From assembly GCA_032251455.1 (NCBI GenBank), contig JAVVEG010000041.1, positions 1-9,215 of the forward strand: 9,215 nucleotides of DNA, given 5' to 3'. Source of the DNA: JAVVEG01 sp032251455 (GTDB lineage: Bacteria; Pseudomonadota; Gammaproteobacteria; Pseudomonadales; Pseudohongiellaceae). Below are positions 1 through 6,459 of this stretch, piece after piece. The notes beneath the pieces were generated by a model that saw nothing but the letters and a program-made list of their open reading frames with translations, was not told where the DNA came from and searched no databases. Position numbers and translations under genes: made by a program. Each line of letters opens with the position of its first letter. The first letter of the stretch is position 1.

Positions 1-6
1 GAACCT

Positions 7-28
7 TAAAGCGCCGCTTTAGCGGTGC
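7..28 (-). terminator. Possible weak hairpin downstream of comM
   Basis: Two mutually exclusive hairpins can form here. TAAAGC/GCTTTA (7-12 and 16-21) is a perfect 6-bp stem with a 3-nt loop. GCGCCGC/GCGGTGC (11-17 and 22-28) is a 7-bp stem with one G-U pair and a 4-nt loop. Read on the minus strand, either lies about 50 nt after the comM stop codon and is followed by only a short, interrupted T run. It could be a weak terminator for comM or the edge of a structure belonging to a gene outside the window. The remainder of 1-74 shows no gene. Confidence 0.3.
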
Positions 29-74
29 GTTCGGAACTATTCACACAGTAGCGCGACTCGGCACTACGAAGTGT

Positions 75-1634
75 TTAAAAACTACTGTCTCGACCCAAAA
101 AATACCGATCCACCATCCGATAAGACACCGCCTCCGCCAGATGCACACCCCGGACCTGCTCGCACGACTCATAATCAGCCACCGTCCGGGCCGTGCGCAG
201 CAGCCGGTAACATGCCCGGGGAGACAGGCGCAGATGCTTCACCGTTGCCTCCAGTATGCGCCGGTCCTCCGCCCGCAAACGGCACACCCGGTCCAGCTCG
301 CTGCCCGTCAGATCACGGTTCAGTTTGCCGCTGCGGGCATACTGCCGCTCGCGGCAGGCAATGATGCGCTGGCGGATTGTGCTGCTGGTCTCCACCGGGT
401 GCTCCTGGCCATGTTCAGACTCCTCGGCCAGGATGGACAAGGACAAGGGCTGCCGGGGCACTTCCAGGCTCAGGTCGATGCGGTCCAACAAGGGCCCCGA
501 GATTTTGCCCAGATAGCGCTGGATACGCTCGGCCGTGCAGCGACAGGCCCGCTCCGGGTCACCATGAAAACCGCAGGGGCAAGGGTTCATCGCGGCCAGC
601 AACTGAAAACTGGCCGGATAGCTCAAGCGATACGCGGCCCGGCCCAGGGTGATCTTTCCGGCCTCCAGCGGTTCGCGCAGACTGTCCAGCACGGGGCGTT
701 GGAATTCGGTGAGTTCGTCCAGGAACAATACCCCCTGATGAGCCAGGGTGATCTCCCCGGGGCGGGCCTGCCGGGCGCCGCCGACCAGGGCGGCATTGCT
801 GCTGCTGTGATGCGGCGCGCGAAACGGGGGTTGCAGCCAGCTGGCTGCCTCGATGCGCTCGCCCGCCACCGAGCGCACCACCGCGGCCTCCAATGCCTGC
901 TCCTGGGTCAGTGCCGGCAACAACCCCGGCAGACAGTTGGCCAGCAGAGTCTTGCCCGTTCCCGGTGGCCCGATCAACAACAGATTGTGCCGACCCGCCG
1001 CCGCAATCTGCAAGGCGCGGCAAGCGTGCTGCTGGCCCTTGACCTCACTGATATCCGGGCCGGCGCTCGACGCGGTTTCCACCCGGACTGTTGGCGGTCT
1101 GGTCTGGCATCTGCGCATCTGCCGGCCATGCAGAAAATGTGCACAGACCTGCCGAATATCCCCGGCACAATACACACTGACATCCGGGATCAATTCAGCT
1201 TCCTGCTGATTAGCCTGCGGCACAATCAACACCCTGCCGCTGGCTTTGGCCGCCAGCACCGCCGGGATGATGCCTGAAACGGGCCGGAGCTCACCGCTAA
1301 GTGCCAGCTCGCCCAATACCTCATAGCGTTGCAATACCTCACCCGGCAACTGACCGGAAGCGGTCAGAATACCCAGGGCAATGGCCAGATCGAAGCGTCC
1401 GCCACCCTTGGGCAGGTCTGCCGGAGCCAGATTGATGGTGATGCGCCGGGCCGGGAAATCAAACCCGGCATTGAGCAGGGCACTGCGCACCCGCTCCCGG
1501 CTCTCGCGCACGGCGGTTTCCGGCAAACCGACAATGGCCACTGCCGGCAGACCATTGGACAAGTGCGTCTCCACGGTTACCGCCGGAGCTTCGATACCGA
1601 CATTGGCGCGGGTATGGATTATCGATAGGCTCAA
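75..1634 (-). CDS. comM: YifB/ComM family Mg-chelatase-like AAA+ ATPase
   Basis: This is a YifB/ComM-family AAA+ ATPase of 519 aa, the usual length. ComM in Vibrio cholerae is a hexameric helicase that promotes branch migration when donor DNA integrates during natural transformation; species not known to be competent keep the gene as yifB. The N-terminal 170 residues are the Lon-C/ChlI-like domain, with the conserved NLAPADLPK at 68-76. The ATPase core shows Walker A GPPGTGKT (222-229), Walker B LFLDEL (303-308), the MNPCPCG sensor-1 segment (349-355), a CRC pair at 364-366 that with CPC could form the family's cysteine cluster, Arg385 in LLDRIDL as candidate arginine finger, and Arg473 in SPRACYRLLR as sensor 2. 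The start chosen is TTG at 1634: AAGGA at 1642-1646 lies 7 nt upstream, and the resulting MSLSIIHTRA matches E. coli YifB as I recall it. The in-frame GTG at 1640 sits 1 nt from that Shine-Dalgarno sequence and is less likely. No competence genes are in view, so a role in transformation is inferred from the family. Confidence 0.95.
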   Translation of the reverse strand: MSLSIIHTRANVGIEAPAVTVETHLSNGLPAVAIVGLPETAVRESRERVRSALLNAGFDFPARRITINLAPADLPKGGGRFDLAIALGILTASGQLPGEVLQRYEVLGELALSGELRPVSGIIPAVLAAKASGRVLIVPQANQQEAELIPDVSVYCAGDIRQVCAHFLHGRQMRRCQTRPPTVRVETASSAGPDISEVKGQQHACRALQIAAAGRHNLLLIGPPGTGKTLLANCLPGLLPALTQEQALEAAVVRSVAGERIEAASWLQPPFRAPHHSSSNAALVGGARQARPGEITLAHQGVLFLDELTEFQRPVLDSLREPLEAGKITLGRAAYRLSYPASFQLLAAMNPCPCGFHGDPERACRCTAERIQRYLGKISGPLLDRIDLSLEVPRQPLSLSILAEESEHGQEHPVETSSTIRQRIIACRERQYARSGKLNRDLTGSELDRVCRLRAEDRRILEATVKHLRLSPRACYRLLRTARTVADYESCEQVRGVHLAEAVSYRMVDRYFLGRDSSF

Positions 1635-1641
1635 GCACACA

Positions 1642-1646
1642 TCCTT
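1642..1646 (-). promoter_or_regulatory. Ribosome binding site deciding the comM TTG start
   Basis: AAGGA on the minus strand is placed 7 nt before TTG at 1634 and only 1 nt before the alternative GTG at 1640. The spacing and the protein N-terminus both favour TTG. Confidence 0.7.
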
Positions 1647-1699
1647 GTGGCAACAAGCAATAAGAAAAAGAGCGCACTATTTTGTTTTGAGAAGTTTTG

Positions 1700-1736
1700 C
1701 GCAGGCTCTGCCTATTTCTACGCAGGCTCTGCTTAT
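1700..1736. repeat. Two direct copies of a dyad-containing 16-mer upstream of comM
   Basis: The 16-mer CGCAGGCTCTGCCTAT (1700-1715) recurs at 1721-1736 with one difference (CTAT to TTAT). The period is 21 bp, two helical turns. Each copy holds the interrupted palindrome GCAG-GCT-CTGC. The pair lies in the 127-bp gap between the GGDEF-EAL stop codon and the comM start, about 66-102 bp upstream of comM. The arrangement suits a pair of operator sites on one face of the helix, but no regulator can be named. It could equally be two copies of a dispersed genomic repeat. Confidence 0.6.
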
Positions 1737-1761
1737 GTTGTAGACGCAATCGCCGTATTTT

Positions 1762-3495
1762 TCAACTGCTCCGGGCACTGTTATCGATCATGGCCTGGAT
1801 ATGCTTGTCGACAAACGTTTCATCAATCAGCAGCACCTTCAAACTGGAAAAATCGATCGCCTTGCTGAAATAAAACCCCTGCACCTGATCGCACTCATTC
1901 AAACAGAGGAATTCAAGCTGCTCGGGCGTTTCCGCCCCTTCGGCGATCACCTGCATGCTCAGGCTGTGGGCGAGGTTGATCAGAGCCTTGACGATGGTGG
2001 CATCATCCTCATTGCTGCTGACACTGTTGATAAAGGAACGGTCAATTTTCAGAGCGGAAATCGGCAAACGCTGGATATGGGCAAAAGAGGAATACCCGGT
2101 ACCAAAATCGTCCAGGGAAATATCGATGCCCAGTTCGCTGAGCTGGCGCAGACTTCTGTCCACGGCATGGCCTTCGATCATCATCGTGGTTTCGGTCAGC
2201 TCGAACTCCAGTCGGCCAGGACTGATGCCATGCTTGTCCAGGATATTGGCAACCGTGGCAACAAAATTGCGATCCTGGAATTGCTTGAAGGCCACGTTGA
2301 CCGCTATCTGCACATCGACATGACCCTTGCTGGCCAACTCGTTCAGATGCTTGCAGGCACTGTGAATAACCCAGTAGCCCAGCGGCACGATCAACCCGCT
2401 CTCCTCGGCTACCGCAATGAATTGACTGGGGGCCAGCAAGCCCCGGGCGGGATGATTCCAGCGGATCAGCGCTTCGGCACCGACTATCCGGTTCTGCTTG
2501 ATGTCGATGCGCGGCTGGTAATACAGCTCAAACTCTTCCCGGCGAATGCCCTGGCGGATTTCGGCTTCCAGTTTCAGAATCTTCTGGGCCGCATTGGTCA
2601 TGTCATGAGTGTAGAACTGGAAGTTGCTGCCACTTTCCTGCTTGGCAATACGCATGGCCATGTCGGCATTGGCCAGGATGTTATCCACCGTGATGCTGCT
2701 TGCCGAGTTCATGGCAATACCGATGCTGAGCGTCATTTTCACCGCATGTTGCGCAACCGGAAATGGCTTGGCCATGGCCTGGATGATTTTCTCGCAGCGC
2801 TGCCGGGCTTCTGCCTCCACGCTGGTGGTGGCATTCTGCAGAATCACGGCAAACTCATTGCCCCCGATACGGGTCAGTTGCTGATACGCAGACAGCTGGC
2901 TGCGGATGCGCTCGGCGATCAGCTGGATCAACGCATCACCCGCGCCCTGACCGTAGGAGGCATTGACCTTCTTGAACTGGTCAACATCGATCAATAACAG
3001 GCCGATTGCATCAGGCCTGCTGCCCAGCGCCAGCAACCTGGCCATTTGTTCGCGGAATTGCTGGCGATTGCCCAGACCGGTGAGAGGGTCCAGCAGTTGA
3101 TCCGTGGCCGCGGGGCGCATCCCGACAAATTCTATCGAATGCCGCAGGGCATCCACCGACAGGGAATTGCGCAACAGAATGTCCAAGCTGGTCGCCGTCT
3201 GGCTGTCATCGGCCTCACTGCTCAGGTCTGTAGCCTGCGGCAGATTGTCGGTCAGCAGGATGACTGGAATGCCAGGGTGCTGCCGGTACAGCTCCGCCAA
3301 CAGCTGACGGCTCAGCGACAGGGTCTGCACCTGACCCCAGATGACCAGTTGAAACAAGCGCAGATTGATTGCCCGCAAGGCCGCCAGCTCCGCCTTGCAC
3401 CAGGACAATTCAACACCGGGTTGATTGAGCTCCGTGCAAAGCGACTCCAGCAACTGGAAATCGGCTGCCTGTTCAGAAACTAAAAGTATGCGCAC
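1762..3495 (-). CDS. Pseudo-receiver/GGDEF(GGNEF)-EAL protein, probable c-di-GMP phosphodiesterase
   Basis: This is a 577-aa protein without membrane segments. Residues 1-120 resemble a response-regulator receiver (ILLVSEQ at the first strand, IPVILLTDN further on). Where the phosphoacceptor Asp belongs there is LVIWG (50-54), so phosphorylation is unlikely. A GGDEF domain follows (about 135-300): DVDQFKKVN (170-178) is present, but the signature is GGNEF (211-215), losing the acidic third residue that binds metal, and the RxxD inhibitory site is replaced (Ser202, Gln205). The EAL domain (about 310-560) has a full catalytic set: Gln327 in YYQP, Glu341 in EALIRW, Asn400, Glu432, Glu435, Asp462-Asp463 in DDFGTGYSS, Lys483, Glu519 and Gln539. 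The spacing from Asn400 onward matches my recollection of RocR. I infer a c-di-GMP hydrolase whose GGNEF domain is regulatory, perhaps GTP-binding. The GTG start at 3495 is supported by AGGGAG 7 nt upstream. The gene is divergent from rep and reads toward comM. Confidence 0.92.
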   Translation of the reverse strand: MRILLVSEQAADFQLLESLCTELNQPGVELSWCKAELAALRAINLRLFQLVIWGQVQTLSLSRQLLAELYRQHPGIPVILLTDNLPQATDLSSEADDSQTATSLDILLRNSLSVDALRHSIEFVGMRPAATDQLLDPLTGLGNRQQFREQMARLLALGSRPDAIGLLLIDVDQFKKVNASYGQGAGDALIQLIAERIRSQLSAYQQLTRIGGNEFAVILQNATTSVEAEARQRCEKIIQAMAKPFPVAQHAVKMTLSIGIAMNSASSITVDNILANADMAMRIAKQESGSNFQFYTHDMTNAAQKILKLEAEIRQGIRREEFELYYQPRIDIKQNRIVGAEALIRWNHPARGLLAPSQFIAVAEESGLIVPLGYWVIHSACKHLNELASKGHVDVQIAVNVAFKQFQDRNFVATVANILDKHGISPGRLEFELTETTMMIEGHAVDRSLRQLSELGIDISLDDFGTGYSSFAHIQRLPISALKIDRSFINSVSSNEDDATIVKALINLAHSLSMQVIAEGAETPEQLEFLCLNECDQVQGFYFSKAIDFSSLKVLLIDETFVDKHIQAMIDNSARSS

Positions 3496-3502
3496 TGCGC
3501 AA

Positions 3503-3508
3503 CTCCCT
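3503..3508 (-). promoter_or_regulatory. Ribosome binding site for the GGDEF-EAL gene
   Basis: AGGGAG on the minus strand lies 7 nt upstream of the GTG at 3495, fixing this non-ATG start. The next codons give MRILLVSEQ, a typical first strand of a receiver-like fold. Confidence 0.75.
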
Positions 3509-3520
3509 GTGAATGTCTGC

Positions 3521-3549
3521 TACTGTTCGTTGTATCGACTTCAACAGTA
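3521..3549. repeat. 7-bp inverted repeat over the GGDEF-EAL upstream region
   Basis: TACTGTT (3521-3527) and AACAGTA (3543-3549) are perfect inverted copies separated by 15 bp. Their centres are 22 bp apart, about two helical turns. The dyad lies 26-54 bp upstream of the GTG start and brackets the candidate -10 element, so it could be a repressor site. The arms contain CTGT and ACAG, but 17 bp apart, which is not the LexA geometry. Confidence 0.4.
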
Positions 3550-3559
3550 ATACCTTCAA
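3531..3559 (-). promoter_or_regulatory. Candidate sigma-70 promoter for the GGDEF-EAL gene
   Basis: On the minus strand TTGAAG (3559-3554) is followed after 17 bp by GATACA (3536-3531). The -35 is a fair match and the -10 a poor one (3 of 6). The predicted start of transcription would be roughly 30 nt before the GTG. This is a sequence match only. Confidence 0.3.
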
Positions 3560-3652
3560 TATGTTGCCTGGTGCTGCGGATGGGGCCTCCCTGCATTTCG
3601 ACAGATACGCTTCGCTGGAAAAGATCATGCGGGTCAACGATCAAAGCGTGTA

Positions 3653-3658
3653 TATAAT
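3653..3658 (+). promoter_or_regulatory. Candidate -10 element for rep in the 3496-3811 intergenic region
   Basis: A perfect TATAAT lies on the plus strand about 150 bp upstream of the rep start, within an AT-rich patch (GTGTATATAATAG). No good -35 is found 16-18 bp upstream. A second, weaker possibility nearer rep is TTGCTG (3744-3749) with TTATAG (3768-3773) at 18-bp spacing. The rest of the 316-bp intergenic region has a 7-bp inverted repeat, CAGCAAG/CTTGCTG (3722-3728 and 3743-3749), and no convincing gene or RNA. Confidence 0.4.
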
Positions 3659-3811
3659 AGAGACTGATTCTACTTAAGACCAGCAACCTGGCTTTTAAAA
3701 CTGGTTTACGACGATTTCTTTCAGCAAGCTGTTTCATTTAGCCTTGCTGGGCTGCGACAACTGCCACTTATAGCAATCCTTACAGCTCTTATCGACCCTG
3801 AAGACATTTCT

Positions 3812-5866
3812 GTGAATACTTTAAACCCTCGACAACGCGAAGCTGTGAACTACATCACATCTCCGCTGCTGGTTCTGGCCGGCGCCGGCAGCGGCAAGAC
3901 CAGCGTCATCACCCGGAAAATCCATTATCTGATCAGTGAATGCGGCTACCCGGCCCATAAAATCGCTGCCGTCACCTTTACCAACAAGGCGGCCAGGGAG
4001 ATGAAGGAGCGGGTCGGCAGCCTTAACCAGCAACACAAGCAGAACAACAGTCAGAGCGGCAGCAAACTCCCCTTGCGCGGCCTGATCGTCTCCACCTTCC
4101 ATCATCTGGGCCTGACCATGCTGCGCCGGGAAGTGCAGCGGCTGGGCTACAAACCGGGGTTTTCCATCTATGACAGCCATGACAGCCTGGCCTTGCTGAA
4201 GAACCTGCTGCACCAGGACACCGAACTGGCCGATGAGCAACTGCGCAGCCTGCAGAACCAGATCTCGCACTGGAAAAACCGTTTGCTGTTGCCCGCCGCA
4301 GCCAGTGCGCAGGCAGAAGGTCCGGAGCAGGCGCTGGCGGCCCGCGTCTACCAGAACTATCAGCGCCACCTGAAGGCCTTCAATGCGGTCGATTTCGATG
4401 ACCTGATCCTGTTGCCGACCACCCTGCTGCAAAGCCATCCAGAGGTGCTCGAACACTGGCAGAACCGCATCCGCTACCTGCTGGTGGATGAGTACCAGGA
4501 CACCAATGCCAGCCAGTACCTGCTGGTGAAATTGCTGGTCGGTCCGCGCGGGGCGCTGACCGTGGTGGGCGATGATGACCAGTCCATCTACTCCTGGCGC
4601 GGTGCCCGCCCGGAGAACATGGTGCAGTTGCAGACGGATTATCCCGACCTGAAGATCATCAAGCTGGAGCAGAATTACCGCTCCAGCAATACCATTCTGC
4701 ATGCGGCCAATACGCTGATTGCCAATAACCCGCATCTGTTCGAGAAAACCCTGTGGAGCCAGCTGGGCCATGGCGAGCCGATACGCGTGCTGTCGCTGCC
4801 AGACCAGGACGCCGAGGTGGAGCGCATCGCCACGGAAATCCTCAGCCAGTGCCTGCAACACAAGCGCCGCTTCAGGGATTTCGCCGTGCTCTACCGTGGC
4901 AACCATCAGGCGCGGCTGCTGGAGATTCACCTGCAGGCACACCAGATACCCTACACCGTGGCGGGCGGCACCTCCTTCTTCGCCCGCACCGAGATCAAGG
5001 ACATCATGGCCTACCTGCGCCTGATCATCAATCCGGACGATGACAATGCCCTGCTGCGCATCATCAATGTGCCGCGTCGCAAGATAGGCCCCGGCATCAT
5101 GGAAGTGCTGGCCGGCTATGCCAGCACGCGCCAGCTCAGTCTGCTGGCCGCCTGCACCGAACTGGGCCTGGAACAACTGCTGAAACCCCGGCAACTGGAG
5201 CGCCTGCACCGCTTCGGCCACTGGTTGCAGGAAACCCGGCAGCGCTGCCTGCGCGGCGACAGCATCGCCATGCTCAAGCGCATGCTGACCGATATCGATT
5301 ACGAGTCCTGGTTGCAACAGACCAGCAATACCCCGGCGGCAGCCGAGCGGGCGCTGGCCAATGTCCACCTGCTGCTGGATTCCCTGCAAAAGAGCCTGGA
5401 CAACCCGGAGGAAGACAGCCTGGCGGAGGAGGAGCAAAGCCTGGATGCCGCCATCAACAAGCTGATTCTGCGTGACCTGATGCAGCGCCAGGAGGAAGAA
5501 GACATCAATAATCAGGTACAACTGATGACCCTGCACGCCTCCAAGGGGCTGGAGTTTCCCCACGTCTTCATCATGGGCATGGAGGAGGAGCTGCTGCCCC
5601 ATCGCAACAGCCTGGAAGACGGCGATATCGAGGAAGAACGGCGCCTGGCCTATGTTGGCATCACCCGCGCCCAGCAGATGCTGACCTTTACCCTGGCCAG
5701 AAAGCGCAAGCAGTATGGTGAAACCGTGGATACCACCCACAGCCGTTTTCTGGATGAACTGCCCCAGGATCTGCTGGAATGGGAAGGCCGTGGCGAGAGA
5801 AATGTCGAGAAACAGCGGGAGCGGGCGGAGAATACCCTCAGTTCCCTGAAGGATCTGTTGGCCTGA
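3812..5866 (+). CDS. rep: ATP-dependent DNA helicase Rep (UvrD/Rep superfamily 1A)
   Basis: This is a superfamily 1A 3'-to-5' DNA helicase that helps replication forks pass protein obstacles and is used by some phage and plasmid replication systems. The 684-aa length is close to E. coli Rep. Motifs in order: Q motif LNPRQREAV (4-12), Walker A AGAGSGKT (23-30), Ia AAVTFTNKAA (52-61), II DEYQDTN (226-232), III VGDDDQSIYSWRGA (252-265), IV EQNYRSS (286-292), V TLHASKGLEF (573-582) and VI VGITRAQ (615-621) with Arg619. The segments NYRSS, GGTSFF (385-390) and YLRLIINPDDD (401-411) follow Rep rather than UvrD/PcrA as I recall them. The start is GTG at 3812, giving MNTLNPRQ beside E. coli MRLNPGQ; the Shine-Dalgarno sequence is weak. 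A short Gln/Asn-rich insert (about 72-82, NQQHKQNNSQS) lies between motif Ia and STFHHLG and is probably a surface loop. The gene is divergent from the GGDEF-EAL gene and convergent with the cytochrome block. No plus-strand terminator is visible after the stop. Confidence 0.97.
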   Translation: MNTLNPRQREAVNYITSPLLVLAGAGSGKTSVITRKIHYLISECGYPAHKIAAVTFTNKAAREMKERVGSLNQQHKQNNSQSGSKLPLRGLIVSTFHHLGLTMLRREVQRLGYKPGFSIYDSHDSLALLKNLLHQDTELADEQLRSLQNQISHWKNRLLLPAAASAQAEGPEQALAARVYQNYQRHLKAFNAVDFDDLILLPTTLLQSHPEVLEHWQNRIRYLLVDEYQDTNASQYLLVKLLVGPRGALTVVGDDDQSIYSWRGARPENMVQLQTDYPDLKIIKLEQNYRSSNTILHAANTLIANNPHLFEKTLWSQLGHGEPIRVLSLPDQDAEVERIATEILSQCLQHKRRFRDFAVLYRGNHQARLLEIHLQAHQIPYTVAGGTSFFARTEIKDIMAYLRLIINPDDDNALLRIINVPRRKIGPGIMEVLAGYASTRQLSLLAACTELGLEQLLKPRQLERLHRFGHWLQETRQRCLRGDSIAMLKRMLTDIDYESWLQQTSNTPAAAERALANVHLLLDSLQKSLDNPEEDSLAEEEQSLDAAINKLILRDLMQRQEEEDINNQVQLMTLHASKGLEFPHVFIMGMEEELLPHRNSLEDGDIEEERRLAYVGITRAQQMLTFTLARKRKQYGETVDTTHSRFLDELPQDLLEWEGRGERNVEKQRERAENTLSSLKDLLA

Positions 5867-5909
5867 ACCGGGATGTCAGAAGTGAAACCAGGGACGTGAA
5901 ACCGGAATC

Positions 5910-5944
5910 AAAAAGAGCAGGCCCTGATCGAACAAGGCCCGCCC
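5910..5944 (-). terminator. Intrinsic terminator of the cytochrome genes
   Basis: On the minus strand a 12-bp stem (5944-5933 with 5926-5915, including three G-U pairs) encloses the 6-nt loop TTCGAT and is followed directly by TTTTT (5914-5910). It sits about 50 nt after the cytochrome stop at 5995. On the plus strand the wobble pairs become mismatches and no T run follows, so it should end minus-strand transcription but not rep. Confidence 0.85.
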
Positions 5945-5950
5945 GGTAAA

Positions 5951-5998
5951 ACGATGACTCAAACCATGACTCAAGCCATGACTCAAACGATGGTTCAG
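5951..5998. repeat. 12-bp tandem repeat with a TGACTCA core
   Basis: The unit NNNATGACTCAA occurs three times in a row (cores ATGACTCAA at 5954-5962, 5966-5974 and 5978-5986; spacers ACG, ACC and GCC). A degenerate fourth copy, ATGGTTCAG (5990-5998), overlaps the cytochrome stop codon at 5995-5997. Each perfect core contains the heptamer TGACTCA, a palindrome around its central base. The array lies in the 3' untranslated stretch between the stop codon and the terminator. It could be replication slippage of a short motif or a binding array; its function is unknown. Confidence 0.85.
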
Positions 5999-6375
5999 GA
6001 GCTCTTTTCAACCATGTACTCGACAACGGCTTTCAGCTCGTCATCAGTACAGGTAAAGCACAGACCCTTGGGAGGCATGACCCCGTTCAGGCCATTGATG
6101 GCATTCTGCACGACTGCGTCTATGCCTTTTTCCAGGCGTGGTGCCCAGTCTGCAGCAGTACCCACTTTCGGCGCACCGGCAGCGCCACTGTTATGGCATG
6201 CGGCACAGCTTTGTGCGTAACGGGCTTCGGCGTCAAAACCTGCTGAAATCTGCGCCAGTGTCAACGGCTTTTCAGTTGCCGCTGCCATACCTGCCAGCAG
6301 GCTGCCGGCCAGTATCAAACCCAATGTAACCACTTTCGACTCTACTGCTGTCTTGATTGCTGTCTTTACTACCAT
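5995..6375 (-). CDS. Cytochrome c5 family monohaem protein, periplasmic
   Basis: This is a 126-aa exported single-haem cytochrome of the c5 type, a soluble or loosely membrane-associated electron carrier. A Sec signal peptide is visible: basic start with Lys4, Lys8 and Lys14, hydrophobic VVTLGLILAGSLLAG (15-29), and probable cleavage after AAA near residue 33. Haem attaches covalently at CAACH (57-61), His61 being one axial ligand and Met100 in MPPKG the likely other. Cys106 and Cys109 in LCFTCTDDEL form the Cys-x-x-Cys that makes a disulfide in cytochrome c5 and help set this family apart from other small c-type cytochromes. ATG at 6375 is preceded by GAGGGG at 6385-6390, spacing 9 nt. It lies 84 bp downstream of a second c5-type gene in the same direction with no clear terminator between, so co-transcription is likely. 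Its redox partner cannot be read from the sequence; terminal oxidases are a possibility for this family. Confidence 0.93.
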   Translation of the reverse strand: MVVKTAIKTAVESKVVTLGLILAGSLLAGMAAATEKPLTLAQISAGFDAEARYAQSCAACHNSGAAGAPKVGTAADWAPRLEKGIDAVVQNAINGLNGVMPPKGLCFTCTDDELKAVVEYMVEKSS

Positions 6376-6433
6376 TGCTTGTTACCCCTCAAGTGTCTCG
6401 ACATCAAAGCTCAGTCAAAACGATTATTGATCA

Positions 6434-6455
6434 TTCATCCTTAACCGCAGATGAA
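6434..6455. repeat. 6-bp inverted repeat between the two cytochrome genes
   Basis: TTCATC (6434-6439) and GATGAA (6450-6455) are perfect inverted copies with a 10-nt spacer, just after the stop codon of the upstream cytochrome. No T run follows in the direction of transcription, so it is not a convincing terminator. It might be a processing or mRNA-stability hairpin within a two-gene transcript, or chance. Confidence 0.3.
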
Positions 6456-6459
6456 CGGA

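Noticed and set aside
141..1277. 378-residue open frame antisense to comM
   Set aside because: It is a shadow of the AAA+ gene and has no coherent domain.
1690..1712. CRP-S/Sxy competence site before comM
   Set aside because: TTTTGCGCAGG shares only the first bases of the consensus as I recall it, and the other half of the site is missing.
1801..2997. 398-residue open frame antisense to the GGDEF-EAL gene
   Set aside because: The opposite strand encodes a complete catalytic EAL domain. This frame shows no motif and no ribosome binding site of note.
3521..3549. LexA (SOS) box
   Set aside because: CTGT and ACAG are 17 bp apart, whereas the gammaproteobacterial LexA box has 8 bp between them.
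3480..3737. 85-residue minus-strand frame across the rep/GGDEF-EAL intergenic region
   Set aside because: It overlaps the well-supported start of the GGDEF-EAL gene in another frame, spans the promoter candidates and resembles nothing known.
3821..5740. 639-residue open frame antisense to rep
   Set aside because: It mirrors a real helicase gene with all motifs. The translation is Gln/Leu/Val/Gly-rich without recognisable domains, a usual by-product of codon bias.
5951..5998. CRISPR array
   Set aside because: Units of 12 bp with 3-bp variable positions are far too short for repeat-spacer structure, and no cas gene is present.
5954..6220. 88-residue plus-strand frame beginning MTQTMTQAMTQT
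   Set aside because: The periodic N-terminus is only the translated 12-bp repeat; the remainder is antisense to the cytochrome gene.
6376..6459. ANR/FNR box (TTGAT-N4-ATCAA) before the cytochrome genes
   Set aside because: Only isolated half-sites (TTGAT, ATCAA) occur, with no correctly spaced pair here or in the 6970-7113 leader.
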